Notes: a model not told the origin generated them from the letters alone. Shown: positions 1 to 10,378, counted from the first letter of the stretch. The stretch: DNA of 64,000 bases from Rodentibacter mrazii (GCF_001998825.1 NZ_MLHG01000020.1:20995-84994), one strand, 5' to 3'. Translations and numbers: made by a program.

Positions 1-126
1 AAGTTTGAAAAAATACGAACATAATTGCTTACTTGCACTTCTTAGCGGGTTTTTTAGCGTTGTCAGCAACAGTTGCTATAGACCCTATTTAGAAATGCTT
101 TCTTCAACTATTCGATGGAGATTCTT

Positions 127-870
127 ATGAATGCTTATTTTGCAGAGTTTTTTGGCACCGCGCTTATGATTTTGTTAGGGAATGGTGTGGTTGCCAATGT
201 TTGCTTGGATAAAACAAAAGGGCAAAGTTCCGGTTGGATTGTGATTACCACCGCATGGGCATTTGCTGTGTATGTGGCGGTTGTTGTTGTCGGACCTTAC
301 AGCGGTGCACATTTGAATCCAGCCGTTACCTTAGGGCTTGCCGCAAAAGGTGCATTCGACTGGGGGCTGGTAGCGGGGTATGTAATCGCTCAAGTTTTTG
401 GCGGTATGGTGGGCGCGTTGTTGGTTTATATAATGTACCGCAACCATTTCTTAGCTACAGAAAATGAAGGTTTAAAACGTGCTTGTTTCTGCACAGAACC
501 TGCAATTCGTCATTACCCAAGCAACCTTATTAGTGAAATTATCGGTACGTTTGTATTGGTATTTGTGATTTTTTATCTCGTCGGTGCGGATATTACATTA
601 CCGGGCACAACGGAAGTAACGCCTATTGGTTTAGGTTCTATTGGGGCATTACCGGTGGCAATTCTTGTTTGGGCAATTGGTTTAAGTTTAGGGGGAACAA
701 CCGGTTATGCCATCAATCCGGCGCGGGATTTTGGGCCGCGTTTAACCTTAGGGCTTTTCCTCAGTCGTCAGTTAAATACTAAACCGGATTGGGCATATTG
801 TTGGGTACCGATTGTAGGGCCGATCATCGGAGCATTATTGGCGGCTGTAGCTTATGTGGTGGTGATGTAG
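127..870 (+). CDS. glpF: Glycerol uptake facilitator (aquaglyceroporin)
   Basis: Inner-membrane MIP-family channel that lets glycerol diffuse into the cell. The 247-residue protein carries both hallmark NPA boxes, HLNPAVT near residue 64 and NPARDFGPR near residue 197, and about six hydrophobic segments. An in-frame ATG lies at 115, but the ATG at 127 has a GGAG six to seven bases upstream and gives the usual N-terminus, so 127 is chosen. It is the first gene of the glycerol-3-phosphate block and is convergent with glpQ. glpK, often next to glpF, is not downstream. The family assignment is secure. Confidence 0.95.
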   Translation: MNAYFAEFFGTALMILLGNGVVANVCLDKTKGQSSGWIVITTAWAFAVYVAVVVVGPYSGAHLNPAVTLGLAAKGAFDWGLVAGYVIAQVFGGMVGALLVYIMYRNHFLATENEGLKRACFCTEPAIRHYPSNLISEIIGTFVLVFVIFYLVGADITLPGTTEVTPIGLGSIGALPVAILVWAIGLSLGGTTGYAINPARDFGPRLTLGLFLSRQLNTKPDWAYCWVPIVGPIIGALLAAVAYVVVM

Positions 871-919
871 ATAATGTAAAAAACAGGTTGAAAATCAACC
901 GCACTTTTTCAAACAAAAA

Positions 920-950
920 GAACTCAATCTTTTATAGATTGGGTTCTTTC
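920..950. terminator. Bidirectional terminator between glpF and glpQ
   Basis: A 10-base stem (gaactcaatc / gattgggttc) with a seven-base loop, T-rich on the glpF side and A-rich on the other, lies between two convergent genes. A smaller hairpin (ggttga / tcaacc) at 886-900 carries an uptake-signal 9-mer at 898-906. Confidence 0.7.
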
Positions 951-965
951 GTTGTACACAGAAAA

Positions 966-2057
966 TTATTGTTTACCTTTCAAAAATTCAACTCCGGTAT
1001 CAGGGAAATCCGTAAACACCCCCGTTGCGCCGGCTTTATTCAGCAAGGCATCATACATTTGATTTACATTGGTAAAAAATTCCGGTAAGGCATCTTTACG
1101 CACGGTATAAGGATGTAGCTCCACATTATATTGTGCTAATTCTTTCACTAATGGTGTGTATTGAATATTACCGACCTTCGATTTTTCTTTATCCACCAAC
1201 ATATACCAGCCCGGCCCTACGCCATCTGCATATTTCACCACTTCAGCCATTGCGCCCGGTTTGAACATCCAATCATAATCGTAGTTCACCCATTTGCCTT
1301 GTGCATTTTTTTCCTCAGTTTCGTGCCAGTCGGTGTATGCCACTAATTGAACTAATTTTAAATCCATCCCCATTTTCGGTAGTAATTCGGTTTTGATACG
1401 TTTTAGCTCATTGAAATCAAAGGTTTGCAAATAAACTCTGTCGGTTTTTTTGTCATAACCATATTTTTTCAATACTTTGAGTGTTTCGGCGGCAATATCT
1501 TTACCGTTTTGGTGGTGGAACCAAGGCGCTTTAATTTCAGGGTAAATACCCACTTTTTTACCGGTGGATTTTTCTAAACCTTGAATAAATTCAATTTCAT
1601 CCTCAAAGGTATGGATTTTGAAATGGGATTTCCAAAGTGGGAAGCGGTTCGGATAAACGGCAACTTGTTTACCCGCTTTGGTTTCAAAGTTTTCTGTCAT
1701 ATTCAAACTTTGAATTTCTTTTAAGGTGAAATCAATCACATAATAACGACCATCTTTGCGATGACGATTTGGGAATTTTTTTGCCACATCGGTTAAACCG
1801 TCTAAAAAGTGGTCATGAATGACAATGAGACGACCATCTTTTGTCATGGCTAAATCTTGTTCTAGATAATCCGCTTGTTGACCGAAGGCAAGCGCTTTGG
1901 ATTCCAGCGTATGCTCCGGTAAGTAGCCGCTTGCACCACGGTGAGCGATAATGATTTTTTCTGATTTCATATTACTTGCCATCATTGAAGATTGACTGCT
2001 ACAGCCGACTAATACACTAGTGGCCAGTAAAGAAAAGGCTAATGTTTTAAGTTTCAT
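966..2057 (-). CDS. glpQ: Glycerophosphodiester phosphodiesterase lipoprotein (protein D homologue)
   Basis: Hydrolyses glycerophosphodiesters such as glycerophosphocholine to glycerol-3-phosphate plus the alcohol, at the cell envelope. The 363-residue protein has a lipoprotein signal (LVGC, lipidated Cys19) and the GDPD signature HRGASGYLPEHT from residue 39, followed by EQDLAMTKDG and the catalytic IHDHFLDG. The reading frame extends upstream to 2126, but the ATG at 2057 has AAGGAGA at good spacing and starts the signal peptide. Length and sequence match H. influenzae protein D, in which this protein supplies choline for lipopolysaccharide. It has its own promoter region because the glpT terminator lies upstream. 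Confidence 0.95.
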   Translation of the reverse strand: MKLKTLAFSLLATSVLVGCSSQSSMMASNMKSEKIIIAHRGASGYLPEHTLESKALAFGQQADYLEQDLAMTKDGRLIVIHDHFLDGLTDVAKKFPNRHRKDGRYYVIDFTLKEIQSLNMTENFETKAGKQVAVYPNRFPLWKSHFKIHTFEDEIEFIQGLEKSTGKKVGIYPEIKAPWFHHQNGKDIAAETLKVLKKYGYDKKTDRVYLQTFDFNELKRIKTELLPKMGMDLKLVQLVAYTDWHETEEKNAQGKWVNYDYDWMFKPGAMAEVVKYADGVGPGWYMLVDKEKSKVGNIQYTPLVKELAQYNVELHPYTVRKDALPEFFTNVNQMYDALLNKAGATGVFTDFPDTGVEFLKGKQ

Positions 2058-2154
2058 AACTATTTCTCCTTGAAGAAGTGCGGTTAATTTTAAGACTATT
2101 TTTGTGAATGAATCATGTTGAGCCAATATAGTCTATCTATATTAAAGATTTATT

Positions 2155-2192
2155 AAAAAAGGCGATCTAAGCATTTGCTTGTCGCCTTTTTT
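2155..2192 (-). terminator. Terminator of glpT
   Basis: Arms aaaaaaggcga and tcgcctttttt pair around a short loop just after the glpT stop codon. The A and T runs flank the stem on both sides. It separates glpT from glpQ transcription. Confidence 0.75.
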
Positions 2193-2199
2193 ACACGAA

Positions 2200-3642
2200 T
2201 TATTTCGTACCGTAGGTATCACCTAATTTTGCTTTGTGTTTGCCTTCTTCAATCATTACATTGAGAAGTAATAACACCGCTAAGATACCGCCGGCGATCA
2301 TCACGTAGAAACCGCCATCCCAGCCGTAGTATTCAGCCGCCCAGCCGACAACGGCAGAGGCTGATACGGTACCGCCTAAATAACCGAATAATCCGGTGAA
2401 ACCGGCTGCCGTACCTGCGGCTTTTTTCGGTGCAAGTTCAAGGGCGTGTAAACCAATTAACATCACCGGACCATAAATTAAGAAGCCGATAGTGGTCATT
2501 AAAATGAAGTCGGTTAATTGATATGGGTTTTCATACCATGCACTGTAATTGGCAATCTCTGCTTCAGGCGTAGCGGGATTTTTCCATAACGCCACAACAG
2601 CAACTGTGGTTAAGATCATAAAGATAAAACCGGTTAATCCTCGTTTACCTTTGAATACGTGGTCAGATACCCAACCGCATAATAATGTGCCGGGAATCGC
2701 AGCCAATTCATAAATGGTGTATGCCCATGCCGTACCTTTAATATTGAAGTGTTTTACTTCACCTAAGTAAACCGGAGACCATTTCAACACACCGTAGCGG
2801 ATTAAGTAAACGAACACGTTAGCAATGGCGATGTACCATAATAATTTGTTTTTCAAGACATAAGTCATAAAGATTTCTTTGGTAGAAAGCTCATGCTCGT
2901 AAGTTTTTTCGTTATAGTCGTCCGGATAGTCATTACGCCATTTTTCAACTGGCGGTAAACCACAAGATTGTGGGGTATCTTTCATCACAAGATAAATTGG
3001 AATGGCGATGATCATCGCGGCGATACCCGGATAGTAAAGCGCTTGTTGCCATACATCTTTTGCCGTTGCTTCAACACCGTGTGTGCTGAAATAAATTGCA
3101 CCGGCTAGAAGTACCATCGCACCCGGCACCATGCCGCCGAGGTTGTGTGCGGTATTCCAAATAGAAACAATGGTTCCACGTTCGGATTTAGACCACCAGT
3201 GAACCATAGTACGTCCGCATGGCGGCCAACCCATTCCTTGAAACCAACCGTTTAAAAAGATCATAATCCACATGATCACGATACCGGATGTAGCCCACGG
3301 GAATAAACCCATCATGGTCATACATAAACCGGATAATAATAAGCCGAATGGTAAAAATACTTTCGGGTTAGAACGATCCGAAAGCATCGCCATAAAGAAT
3401 TTTGACAAACCGTAAGCTAAACCGGCTGCCGTACCGACAAGACCCAACTCCGCCTTGTTATACATACCGGCTTCAATTAAACCTTTTTGAGCCAAGTCAA
3501 AGTTTGCACGCACAAAATAATAGGCGGCATAACCAAAGAATATCCCTGCGAATACCTGCCAACGTAAGCGTTTATAGGTAGAATCAATCTTTTCCGCAGG
3601 AAGCTCCGCAATATGCGGTGCGGGTTTAAATGGTCCAAACAT
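2200..3642 (-). CDS. glpT: Glycerol-3-phosphate/phosphate antiporter
   Basis: Major-facilitator (OPA family) inner-membrane antiporter importing glycerol-3-phosphate in exchange for inorganic phosphate. The 480-residue protein has about 12 hydrophobic helices. It starts [10 protein letters not shown] and contains the OPA-type segment [16 protein letters not shown]. The ATG at 3642 is preceded by TTGGAGAAA; the longer frame to 3702 adds an unrelated N-terminus. It is divergent from glpABC, and the shared 278-base spacer holds two CRP sites. Together with GlpQ it captures glycerophosphodiester breakdown products. Confidence 0.95.
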   Translation of the reverse strand: MFGPFKPAPHIAELPAEKIDSTYKRLRWQVFAGIFFGYAAYYFVRANFDLAQKGLIEAGMYNKAELGLVGTAAGLAYGLSKFFMAMLSDRSNPKVFLPFGLLLSGLCMTMMGLFPWATSGIVIMWIMIFLNGWFQGMGWPPCGRTMVHWWSKSERGTIVSIWNTAHNLGGMVPGAMVLLAGAIYFSTHGVEATAKDVWQQALYYPGIAAMIIAIPIYLVMKDTPQSCGLPPVEKWRNDYPDDYNEKTYEHELSTKEIFMTYVLKNKLLWYIAIANVFVYLIRYGVLKWSPVYLGEVKHFNIKGTAWAYTIYELAAIPGTLLCGWVSDHVFKGKRGLTGFIFMILTTVAVVALWKNPATPEAEIANYSAWYENPYQLTDFILMTTIGFLIYGPVMLIGLHALELAPKKAAGTAAGFTGLFGYLGGTVSASAVVGWAAEYYGWDGGFYVMIAGGILAVLLLLNVMIEEGKHKAKLGDTYGTK

Positions 3643-3745
3643 AATTTTTCTCCAACATTTGTAATTATGATTTTCCTTTCTGAATGAAAGAGCAACCCGC
3701 ATAATAATGAAAAATAAAAAATAAGAAAGTTTTCAAATTCAGAAA

Positions 3746-3761
3746 TGTGAAGTATCTCACA
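3746..3761. promoter_or_regulatory. CRP (cAMP receptor protein) site, glpT-proximal
   Basis: TGTGA, six bases (agtatc), TCACA: a perfect match to the CRP consensus half-sites. It lies about 100 bases upstream of the glpT start in the divergent glpT/glpA spacer. It indicates catabolite activation of glpT, and perhaps of both directions. Confidence 0.8.
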
Positions 3762-3796
3762 AAAAATGACATCAATATGAGCGAACACGAAAATAA

Positions 3797-3812
3797 TGTG
3801 ATCTTCCTCACA
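3797..3812. promoter_or_regulatory. CRP site, glpA-proximal
   Basis: TGTGA, six bases (tcttcc), TCACA: a second perfect CRP site, 51 bases centre to centre from the first and about 110 bases upstream of glpA. Two nearby copies of a GAGCGAA element in opposite orientation (about 3779-3785 and 3827-3833) could be GlpR half-sites, but this is only a resemblance. Confidence 0.8.
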
Positions 3813-3920
3813 AATATATTTTCTTTTTCGCTCAATATGTTGTTAATTTAGGCATTATTCTCTACAATCAAACGAAGTGGGTTTGTTTTTTATTATTTAT
3901 TGTGGGATCTGGGGGTAAAC

Positions 3921-5612
3921 ATGGGATTATCACCTAATTTATATCGAGATGTTGGAGACTTTTCCTCCTTATCCACGGGTGTGATTATCATCGGTGGTGG
4001 GGCGACCGGTGCGGGTATTGCACGTGATTGTGCGTTGCGTGGTATTAAGTGTATTTTGCTGGAGCGTCGGGATATTGCCACCGGTGCAACAGGGCGTAAT
4101 CATGGTCTGTTACATAGTGGTGCGCGTTATGCGGTGAACGATCAGGAATCGGCGGAAGAATGTATTAAAGAAAATCGTATCTTACGCAACATCGCACGTC
4201 ACTGTGTGGATGAAACGGAGGGATTATTTATCACTTTACCTGAAGATTCCCTCGACTATCAAAAAAACTTCATTGAAAGCTGTACAAAATCCGGCATTGA
4301 GGCGGTTGCTATTGATCCTAAGCTTGCAAAAATTATGGAACCCTCCGTTAATCCTCATTTAGTGGGGGCAGTTGTGGTGCCGGACGGTTCTATTGATCCT
4401 TTTCGTTTAACTGCGTCTAATATGGTGGATGCCGCAGAAAACGGTGCCAAAATCTTTACCTACTGCGAAGTAAAAAATCTTATTCGGGAAGGCGGAAAAG
4501 TCATTGGTGTGGATGTTTATGATCATAAAAACAAAATTAAACGCCAATTTTTTGCGCCGCTCGTTGTTAATGCCAGTGGGATCTGGGGGCAAGGGATTGC
4601 GGAATATGCCGATCTCAAAATTAAAATGTTTCCGGCAAAGGGCGCGTTACTCGTTATGGGGCATCGTATCAATAAAATGGTGATTAACCGCTGCCGTAAA
4701 CCTGCTGACGCTGATATTCTCGTGCCGGGTGATACCATTTGTGTGATTGGGACAACTTCTAGCAGAATTCCTTATGATCAAATCGATAATATGCAGGTGA
4801 CACCCGAAGAAGTGGATATTCTTTTCCGTGAAGGGGAAAAACTCGCACCAAGTTTACGGCATACCCGCGTGCTACGTGCTTATGCCGGCGTGCGCCCGTT
4901 AGTGGCAACGGATGACGACCCTTCCGGTCGAAATGTCAGTCGCGGTATTGTTTTGCTGGATCATGCGGAACGTGATGGTTTAGACGGTTTTATTACTATC
5001 ACCGGCGGTAAATTGATGACCTATCGCTTAATGGCAGAATGGACAACGGATCTAGTTTGCAAAAAACTTAATAAAACCGCCCGTTGTGTGACGGCAGAAC
5101 AACCGCTGCCGGGTTCAACGGAAAGTCGTCAAGAAACCAATCAAAAAGTCATTTCGTTACCGAGTACGATTCGTTATTCCGCCGTGTATCGCCACGGTTC
5201 TCGCGCTACCCGTTTGCTAGACAAAGCGCGTTTAGACCGTTCTATGGTATGTGAATGTGAAGCGGTTACTGCCGGAGAAGTACGCTATGCGGTAGATGAA
5301 CTAGATGTTCACAATCTAGTGGATTTACGCCGCCGTACCCGAGTGGGGATGGGGACATGTCAAGCGGAACTTTGCGCCTGTCGTGCCGCGGGATTAATGA
5401 GCCGTTTTGAGGTTGCCACTCCGCGCCAATCGACCACCCAACTCAATGCGTTTATGGAAGAGCGTTGGCGTGGCATTGAACCCATTGCTTGGGGAGAGGC
5501 CATTCGGGAAGCTGAATTTACCTCTTGGATGTATGGTAGTGTATTGGGTTTGAATGATGTGAGACCGCTTGATGAACAAGCACAACAGGGGACGGATAGC
5601 AATGAATTTTGA
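3921..5612 (+). CDS. glpA: Anaerobic glycerol-3-phosphate dehydrogenase, catalytic subunit A
   Basis: FAD-containing subunit of the GlpABC membrane complex that oxidises glycerol-3-phosphate to dihydroxyacetone phosphate and passes electrons to quinones during anaerobic growth. The Rossmann FAD motif GGGATGAG is at about residues 25-32. The DAO fold fills the N-terminal two thirds. A BFD-like [2Fe-2S] domain near the C-terminus has [11 protein letters not shown] and TCQAELCAC. The ATG at 3921, after a GGGGGT, gives 563 residues, equal to my recollection of the H. influenzae protein; an upstream frame begins at 3900. It overlaps glpB by 11 bases. Confidence 0.95.
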   Translation: MGLSPNLYRDVGDFSSLSTGVIIIGGGATGAGIARDCALRGIKCILLERRDIATGATGRNHGLLHSGARYAVNDQESAEECIKENRILRNIARHCVDETEGLFITLPEDSLDYQKNFIESCTKSGIEAVAIDPKLAKIMEPSVNPHLVGAVVVPDGSIDPFRLTASNMVDAAENGAKIFTYCEVKNLIREGGKVIGVDVYDHKNKIKRQFFAPLVVNASGIWGQGIAEYADLKIKMFPAKGALLVMGHRINKMVINRCRKPADADILVPGDTICVIGTTSSRIPYDQIDNMQVTPEEVDILFREGEKLAPSLRHTRVLRAYAGVRPLVATDDDPSGRNVSRGIVLLDHAERDGLDGFITITGGKLMTYRLMAEWTTDLVCKKLNKTARCVTAEQPLPGSTESRQETNQKVISLPSTIRYSAVYRHGSRATRLLDKARLDRSMVCECEAVTAGEVRYAVDELDVHNLVDLRRRTRVGMGTCQAELCACRAAGLMSRFEVATPRQSTTQLNAFMEERWRGIEPIAWGEAIREAEFTSWMYGSVLGLNDVRPLDEQAQQGTDSNEF

Positions 5613-6885
5613 CGTAGTGATTATTGGTGGCGGTTTAGCCGGCTTAACCTGTGGTATCGCCCTTCAACAACATGGTAAGCAATGTGTGATTATCAATAAC
5701 GGTCAAGCGGCAATGGATTTCGCCTCCGGTTCTTTTGATCTATTAAGCCGTATGCCGTCAGGAAGTGCGGTGGAAAATTTGCAAGAAAATTTAACCGCAC
5801 TTTGCTCAACCTTACCATCACACCCATATAGTTTATTAGGGACAGAAAAAGTGATGGGCAAGGCGCGGGAGTTTGAAGTTTTGGCACAATCCCTCAATCT
5901 TGATTTAATTGGCTCCGCTGAAAAAAATCACTGGCGGGTAACTGGACTTGGCAGTTTGCGTGGCACATGGCTTTCTCCGAATAGTGTTCCTACGGTCGAG
6001 GGTCATGAACCTTTTCCATATAAACATATTGCGGTGCTTGGTATTGAAGGCTATCACGATTTTCAGCCCCAGCTTTTGTCGGCGAATTTAGTGCTTAACC
6101 CACAGTTTGCTCATTGCGAGGTGTGCAGTGGTTTCTTGAATATCCCGCAATTAGACGAACTTCGTGAAAATTCACGGGAGTTTCGCAGTGTGAATATCGC
6201 ACAACTTTTAGAACACAAATTGGCTTTTGATGATTTAGTAACAGAAATTGTGGAATCCGCACAAGGCGCAGACGCTGTATTTTTACCGGCTTGTTTTGGT
6301 CTAGAAAATCAAGAGTTTATGACCGCACTTCGCAAGGCAACAAAACTCGCCTTATTTGAATTACCGACCCTTCCGCCTTCGCTACTGGGTATGCGGCAAC
6401 GTATTCAATTACGCCGCCAATTTGAATCCCTCGGGGGCCTAATGATGAATGGCGATAGTGCCGTAAAAGCACATTTTGACGGTAACCAAGTGCGTTGTGT
6501 GATGACTCGTTTACACAATGACGAAGAAATGATTGCCGATAATTTCGTGCTCGCATCAGGCAGTTTCTTCAGTAAGGGATTAGTGGCAGAATTCGATAAA
6601 ATTTTTGAACCAGTATTTTATTCGGATATTACGGGAGCAAAAGGATTTGAGGCGAATGATCGCTTTAGCTGGACAGATCGTCGCTTTTCTAACCCCCAGC
6701 CTTATCAATCAGCCGGTGTGGTGATTAACGAACATTGCCAAGTACAAAAGAGCGGTGAATTTTTAACGAATTTATATGCGGTGGGGAACGTCATCGGTGG
6801 TTTTAATGCTTTAGCGCTTGGCTGTGGTTCCGGTGTGGCGGTGGTAACTGCCTTGACGGTAGCGGAAGAAATTTTGGCGAAATAA
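5602..6885 (+). CDS. glpB: Anaerobic glycerol-3-phosphate dehydrogenase, subunit B
   Basis: Flavoprotein subunit that links GlpA to the iron-sulfur subunit GlpC at the membrane. The 427-residue protein starts [15 protein letters not shown], an FAD-binding beta-alpha-beta fold at the very N-terminus. The [17 protein letters not shown] segment near the C-terminus closes the FAD site. The ATG at 5602 lies inside the glpA 3' end (11-base overlap), so translation is probably coupled. An upstream in-frame ATG at 5569 would add 11 unlikely residues. Two uptake-signal 9-mers lie inside the gene at 5763 and 5794. Confidence 0.94.
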   Translation: MNFDVVIIGGGLAGLTCGIALQQHGKQCVIINNGQAAMDFASGSFDLLSRMPSGSAVENLQENLTALCSTLPSHPYSLLGTEKVMGKAREFEVLAQSLNLDLIGSAEKNHWRVTGLGSLRGTWLSPNSVPTVEGHEPFPYKHIAVLGIEGYHDFQPQLLSANLVLNPQFAHCEVCSGFLNIPQLDELRENSREFRSVNIAQLLEHKLAFDDLVTEIVESAQGADAVFLPACFGLENQEFMTALRKATKLALFELPTLPPSLLGMRQRIQLRRQFESLGGLMMNGDSAVKAHFDGNQVRCVMTRLHNDEEMIADNFVLASGSFFSKGLVAEFDKIFEPVFYSDITGAKGFEANDRFSWTDRRFSNPQPYQSAGVVINEHCQVQKSGEFLTNLYAVGNVIGGFNALALGCGSGVAVVTALTVAEEILAK

Positions 6886-6894
6886 GGAGGCGAT

Positions 6895-8175
6895 ATGAGT
6901 ATGAATATTCAACGATTAATTGACAGTGCGAAACAGTCCCTTAATTCGCCGGTAAGCCATCAATATATTGATGAAAGTTTTGAAAGCTGTATTAAATGTA
7001 CCGCCTGTACCGCAGTTTGTCCGGTTTCACGTAATAATCCGCTGTATCCCGGCCCGAAACAGTCGGGGCCTGATGGTGAGCGTTTACGTTTAAAATCTGC
7101 CGAACTTTATGACGAAGCCCTCAAATATTGCACCAACTGTAAACGTTGTGAAGTGGCTTGTCCGTCCGATGTAAAAATTGGTGATCTTATTGTTCGGGCG
7201 CGCAATAATCATCTGGCACAACAGAAAAAACCGTTGATGAACAAATTGCGTGATGCCATTTTAAGTAACACCGACATCATGGGGAAACTCAACACGCCTC
7301 TTGCACCTATTGTGAATACCGTCACCGGATTAAGTGCTACCAAATTTGTGCTTGAGAAAACCCTTAATATCAGTAAAAAAAGAACCTTACCAAAATATGC
7401 TTTTGGCACGTTCCGCAGTTGGTATATGAAAAATGCCTTAGAAGAGCAGAAAAACTTTGAACGTCAAGTGGCGTATTATCACGGCTGTTATGTGAACTAT
7501 AACAATCCCCAACTGGGCAAGGAATTTCTTAAAGTTTTCAATGCCATGGGGATCGGCGTGATGTTGTTGGAAAAAGAAAAATGCTGCGGTTTGCCTTTAA
7601 CCGTGAACGGCTTTCCTGAGCGTGCACGCAATATTGCCCGATTCAATACCGACTATATCGGCAAAATGGTGGATGAAAAAGGCTTAGAGGTGATTAGTGA
7701 AGCCTCAAGTTGTGCGTTAAATTTACGGGATGAATATCATCACATTTTAGGCATCGACAATGCAAAAGTCCGCCCACATATTCATATGGTGACTCCTTTC
7801 CTATATCAGCTTTTTAAAGAAGGCAAAACCTTACCGCTTAAGTCGCTGAAATTAAGAGTGGCGTATCACACAGCCTGTCATGTGGAAAAAGCCGGCTGGG
7901 CGCCTTACACATTAGAAGTATTGAAACAAATTCCTGACTTGAAAATCATTATGTTGCCGTCACAATGCTGCGGCATTGCCGGTACCTACGGTTTTAAAGC
8001 GGAAAACTACGACACCGCCCAATCTATCGGCAAAACCTTGTTTGATAATATCAACGAAGGCGGATTTGATTATGTCATTTCCGAATGTCAAACCTGTAAA
8101 TGGCAAATTGATATGTCCTCCAATATCACCTGTATTCACCCCTTGACTTTACTTTGTATGTCGATGGAGGTATAG
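6895..8175 (+). CDS. glpC: Anaerobic glycerol-3-phosphate dehydrogenase, iron-sulfur subunit C
   Basis: Membrane-anchoring iron-sulfur subunit that hands electrons from GlpAB to menaquinone. Two [4Fe-4S] ferredoxin motifs lie in the N-terminal 100 residues (CIKCTACTAVCP and CTNCKRCEVACP). Two CCG-type cysteine domains follow, KCCGLP in the middle and QCCGIAG near the C-terminus, as in the heterodisulfide-reductase family. A strong AAGGAGG precedes the ATG at 6895; a second in-frame ATG at 6901 is also possible. It is the last gene of the glpABC operon, nine bases after glpB. Confidence 0.95.
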   Translation: MSMNIQRLIDSAKQSLNSPVSHQYIDESFESCIKCTACTAVCPVSRNNPLYPGPKQSGPDGERLRLKSAELYDEALKYCTNCKRCEVACPSDVKIGDLIVRARNNHLAQQKKPLMNKLRDAILSNTDIMGKLNTPLAPIVNTVTGLSATKFVLEKTLNISKKRTLPKYAFGTFRSWYMKNALEEQKNFERQVAYYHGCYVNYNNPQLGKEFLKVFNAMGIGVMLLEKEKCCGLPLTVNGFPERARNIARFNTDYIGKMVDEKGLEVISEASSCALNLRDEYHHILGIDNAKVRPHIHMVTPFLYQLFKEGKTLPLKSLKLRVAYHTACHVEKAGWAPYTLEVLKQIPDLKIIMLPSQCCGIAGTYGFKAENYDTAQSIGKTLFDNINEGGFDYVISECQTCKWQIDMSSNITCIHPLTLLCMSMEV

Positions 8176-8183
8176 GAACCAAA

Positions 8184-8213
8184 AAAAGTGCGGTCAATTT
8201 TGACCGCACTTTT
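8184..8213. terminator. Uptake-signal-pair terminator between glpC and recQ
   Basis: Facing uptake-signal copies make a perfect 13-base stem (aaaagtgcggtca / tgaccgcactttt) with a four-base loop. It lies between convergent glpC and recQ and can serve both. Inverted uptake signals doubling as terminators are typical of Pasteurellaceae. Confidence 0.8.
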
Positions 8214-8223
8214 GACTTCTATC

Positions 8224-10071
8224 TTAAGCTTTCGCCAAAATCGCTTTATGTTCTTTAATCAACATTATAAAGGGTTGGGCAAATCGTTCTAATTTTATTG
8301 TGCCCACTCCGTTAATTTGCAGCATTTCAATATTAGAGGTCGGCATATATTGTGCCATCTCTTGTAGTGTTGCATCATTGAACACGATATAGGGTGGGAT
8401 ATTTTCCTTATCGGCAATTTGTTTACGTAAAAAGCGCAGATGGGCAAACAGATCTTTATCGTAATTAACCATTGTGCTTCGTTGCGGGTTATGAGCCATT
8501 TTACTGATCGCAGAAATACGCGGCATTGCAAGCTCCAGAGGCACTTCTCCTTTTAGCACGGGTTTGGCATTTTCTGTGAGTTGTAAGGTGGTGTTAAACT
8601 CTCCGATCACCTGCTGTATAAAACCTAGGTGAATCAATTGGCGAATCACCGATTGCCAATGTTCCTTACTTTTATCTTTACCAATGCCATAAACGCTGAG
8701 TTTATCGTGTTGACGTTCGAGGATTTTCTGATTTTGCATGCCTCGTAATACCCCAATCACATATTGTGCCCCAAAACATTGCCCTACACGGTAAATGGCG
8801 GACATCACTTTTTGTGCATCCATTAAACCGTCATATTTTTTCGGTGGATCTAAACAAATATCGCAGTTATTGCAGGGTGTTTGGCGATGTTCACCGAAAT
8901 AATTAAGCAACACCAAGCGACGACAAGTTTGGCTTTCGGCAAACTCACCGATGGCTTCTAATTTATGTTGCTCAATTTGTCGTTGGGGTGTTTCCGGTTT
9001 CTCAAGTAAGATTTTTTGTAACCAAGCATAGTCTGCCGGTTCATAAAATAATACGGCTTCGGCGGGTAAGTCATCCCGTCCTGCACGCCCGGTTTCCTGA
9101 TAGTAAGATTCAATGCTGCGAGGTAAATCAAAATGCGCTACGAAACGGACATTGGATTTATTGATTCCCATACCAAAGGCAATGGTTGCCACCACGACTT
9201 GCACATTATCACGTTGAAAATCCTGTTGCACACGCTCACGCTGTGCGGTTTCCATTCCTGCATGGTAAGCTGCTGCGGATATCCCTTTATGGCGTAAACT
9301 TTCTGCTATTCGTTCGACTTTATTACGACTGTTACAATAAACAATACCGCTTTTGCCTTTTTGAGCTAACACAAAACGGGCAAGTTGCTCCATGGGTTTA
9401 AATTTTTCTTCCAGCGTGTAACGAATATTTGGGCGATCAAAACTACCAATATACTTGTAAGGATTTTGCAGTTTAAGATGAGTAAGAATATCTTGGCGCG
9501 TCGCGTAATCCGCCGTTGCGGTGAGTGCCATAATAGGTGCATTCGGAAAACTGGATTTTAACCCGCCAAGTTGGGTATATTCGGGGCGGAAATCGTGTCC
9601 CCATTGGGAAATGCAGTGTGCTTCATCAATCGCGATGAAACTGACTTGGCAATAGGAAATCAGCTGGAAAAAGCCGTTTGTCATCACTTTTTCCGGTGAG
9701 ATATAAAGGAGTTTAAGTTGTCCTGAAATTAGCTTATTTTGTACTCGTTGCTGCTGTTCTAATGTTTGGCTGGAATTGAGAAAATCTGCCTCAATACCAT
9801 TAGCCTGTAATTGATCCACCTGATCTTTCATTAAGGAAATGAGAGGGGATATTACCAGCGTAAGCCCATTAAAACAGAGCGCCGGAATTTGATAACAGAG
9901 TGATTTACCGTTCCCCGTCGCCATCACCACCAGAGAATCTTGTCCATTAATTGCGGCATTGATCACTTCTTCCTGCCCTTTGCGGAAAGATTGATAACCA
10001 AATACCGAATTTAGCACGGAAAGTGCGGTGGGTTTTTCCGGTGTTTTTGGGGAAGGAGAAAGATTGGACAT
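8224..10071 (-). CDS. recQ: ATP-dependent DNA helicase RecQ
   Basis: 3'-5' superfamily 2 DNA helicase for recombination-fork processing in the RecF pathway. Motif I is ATGNGKS at about residues 51-57; E. coli has TGGGKS, so the Asn is a small change. The DEAH box is in IDEAHCISQWGHDF near residue 149. The zinc-binding domain includes CRRLVLLNYF and CNNCDIC, and a C-terminal HRDC domain fills the last 80 residues. The ATG at 10071 comes directly after the cyaY stop codon (TAATATG), so coupled translation with cyaY is likely. A longer frame reaches 10104 but lacks a better start signal. Confidence 0.94.
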   Translation of the reverse strand: MSNLSPSPKTPEKPTALSVLNSVFGYQSFRKGQEEVINAAINGQDSLVVMATGNGKSLCYQIPALCFNGLTLVISPLISLMKDQVDQLQANGIEADFLNSSQTLEQQQRVQNKLISGQLKLLYISPEKVMTNGFFQLISYCQVSFIAIDEAHCISQWGHDFRPEYTQLGGLKSSFPNAPIMALTATADYATRQDILTHLKLQNPYKYIGSFDRPNIRYTLEEKFKPMEQLARFVLAQKGKSGIVYCNSRNKVERIAESLRHKGISAAAYHAGMETAQRERVQQDFQRDNVQVVVATIAFGMGINKSNVRFVAHFDLPRSIESYYQETGRAGRDDLPAEAVLFYEPADYAWLQKILLEKPETPQRQIEQHKLEAIGEFAESQTCRRLVLLNYFGEHRQTPCNNCDICLDPPKKYDGLMDAQKVMSAIYRVGQCFGAQYVIGVLRGMQNQKILERQHDKLSVYGIGKDKSKEHWQSVIRQLIHLGFIQQVIGEFNTTLQLTENAKPVLKGEVPLELAMPRISAISKMAHNPQRSTMVNYDKDLFAHLRFLRKQIADKENIPPYIVFNDATLQEMAQYMPTSNIEMLQINGVGTIKLERFAQPFIMLIKEHKAILAKA

Positions 10072-10072
10072 A

Positions 10073-10378
10073 TTAGAATTGAACAGCTTCACCGTGTGCG
10101 GCACAGGCCTCTGTTAAACTCTCCCAAAAATTTTTACCGTCGTTGGAAATCCATTCACCATTTTTGAAGGCAAAATGAAAACCGCCTAATTTACTGGCAA
10201 GCCAAAGTTCAAATAAAGGTTCTTGTTTGTTGATGACAATTTGTGTGCGATTACCAAAGGTCATAGTAAACACAGCACCTTGAGTTTCACAATCCACATC
10301 GGCGCCTTGTTCTTCTAATTCTTCTTCAATTTTTTGCCAAATTTGTTCAATATTTTGATGAAATTCTGCAACATTCAT
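10073..10378 (-). CDS. cyaY: Frataxin-like iron-binding protein CyaY
   Basis: Bacterial frataxin, which binds iron and modulates iron-sulfur cluster assembly by IscS/IscU. The 101-residue length is standard. An acidic first helix (EEELEEQGADVDCE) supplies the iron-binding ridge. The sheet follows with TQIVINKQEPLFELWLA, then the family signature GGFHF and the ISNDGKNFWESL segment. It lies divergently next to lptM-lysA, the usual enterobacterial and Pasteurellaceae arrangement, and is just upstream of recQ on the same strand. Confidence 0.95.
   Translation of the reverse strand: MNVAEFHQNIEQIWQKIEEELEEQGADVDCETQGAVFTMTFGNRTQIVINKQEPLFELWLASKLGGFHFAFKNGEWISNDGKNFWESLTEACAAHGEAVQF

Noticed and set aside
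1..126. A GlpR operator upstream of glpF (ATACGAACATAATT-like element near base 13)
   Set aside because: It resembles one half of the E. coli GlpR operator, but the window begins too close to judge the rest. It is not called as a feature.
2103..2117. A possible CRP site upstream of glpQ (TGTGA followed by a weak second half)
   Set aside because: The second half-site does not match TCACA; only one arm is convincing.
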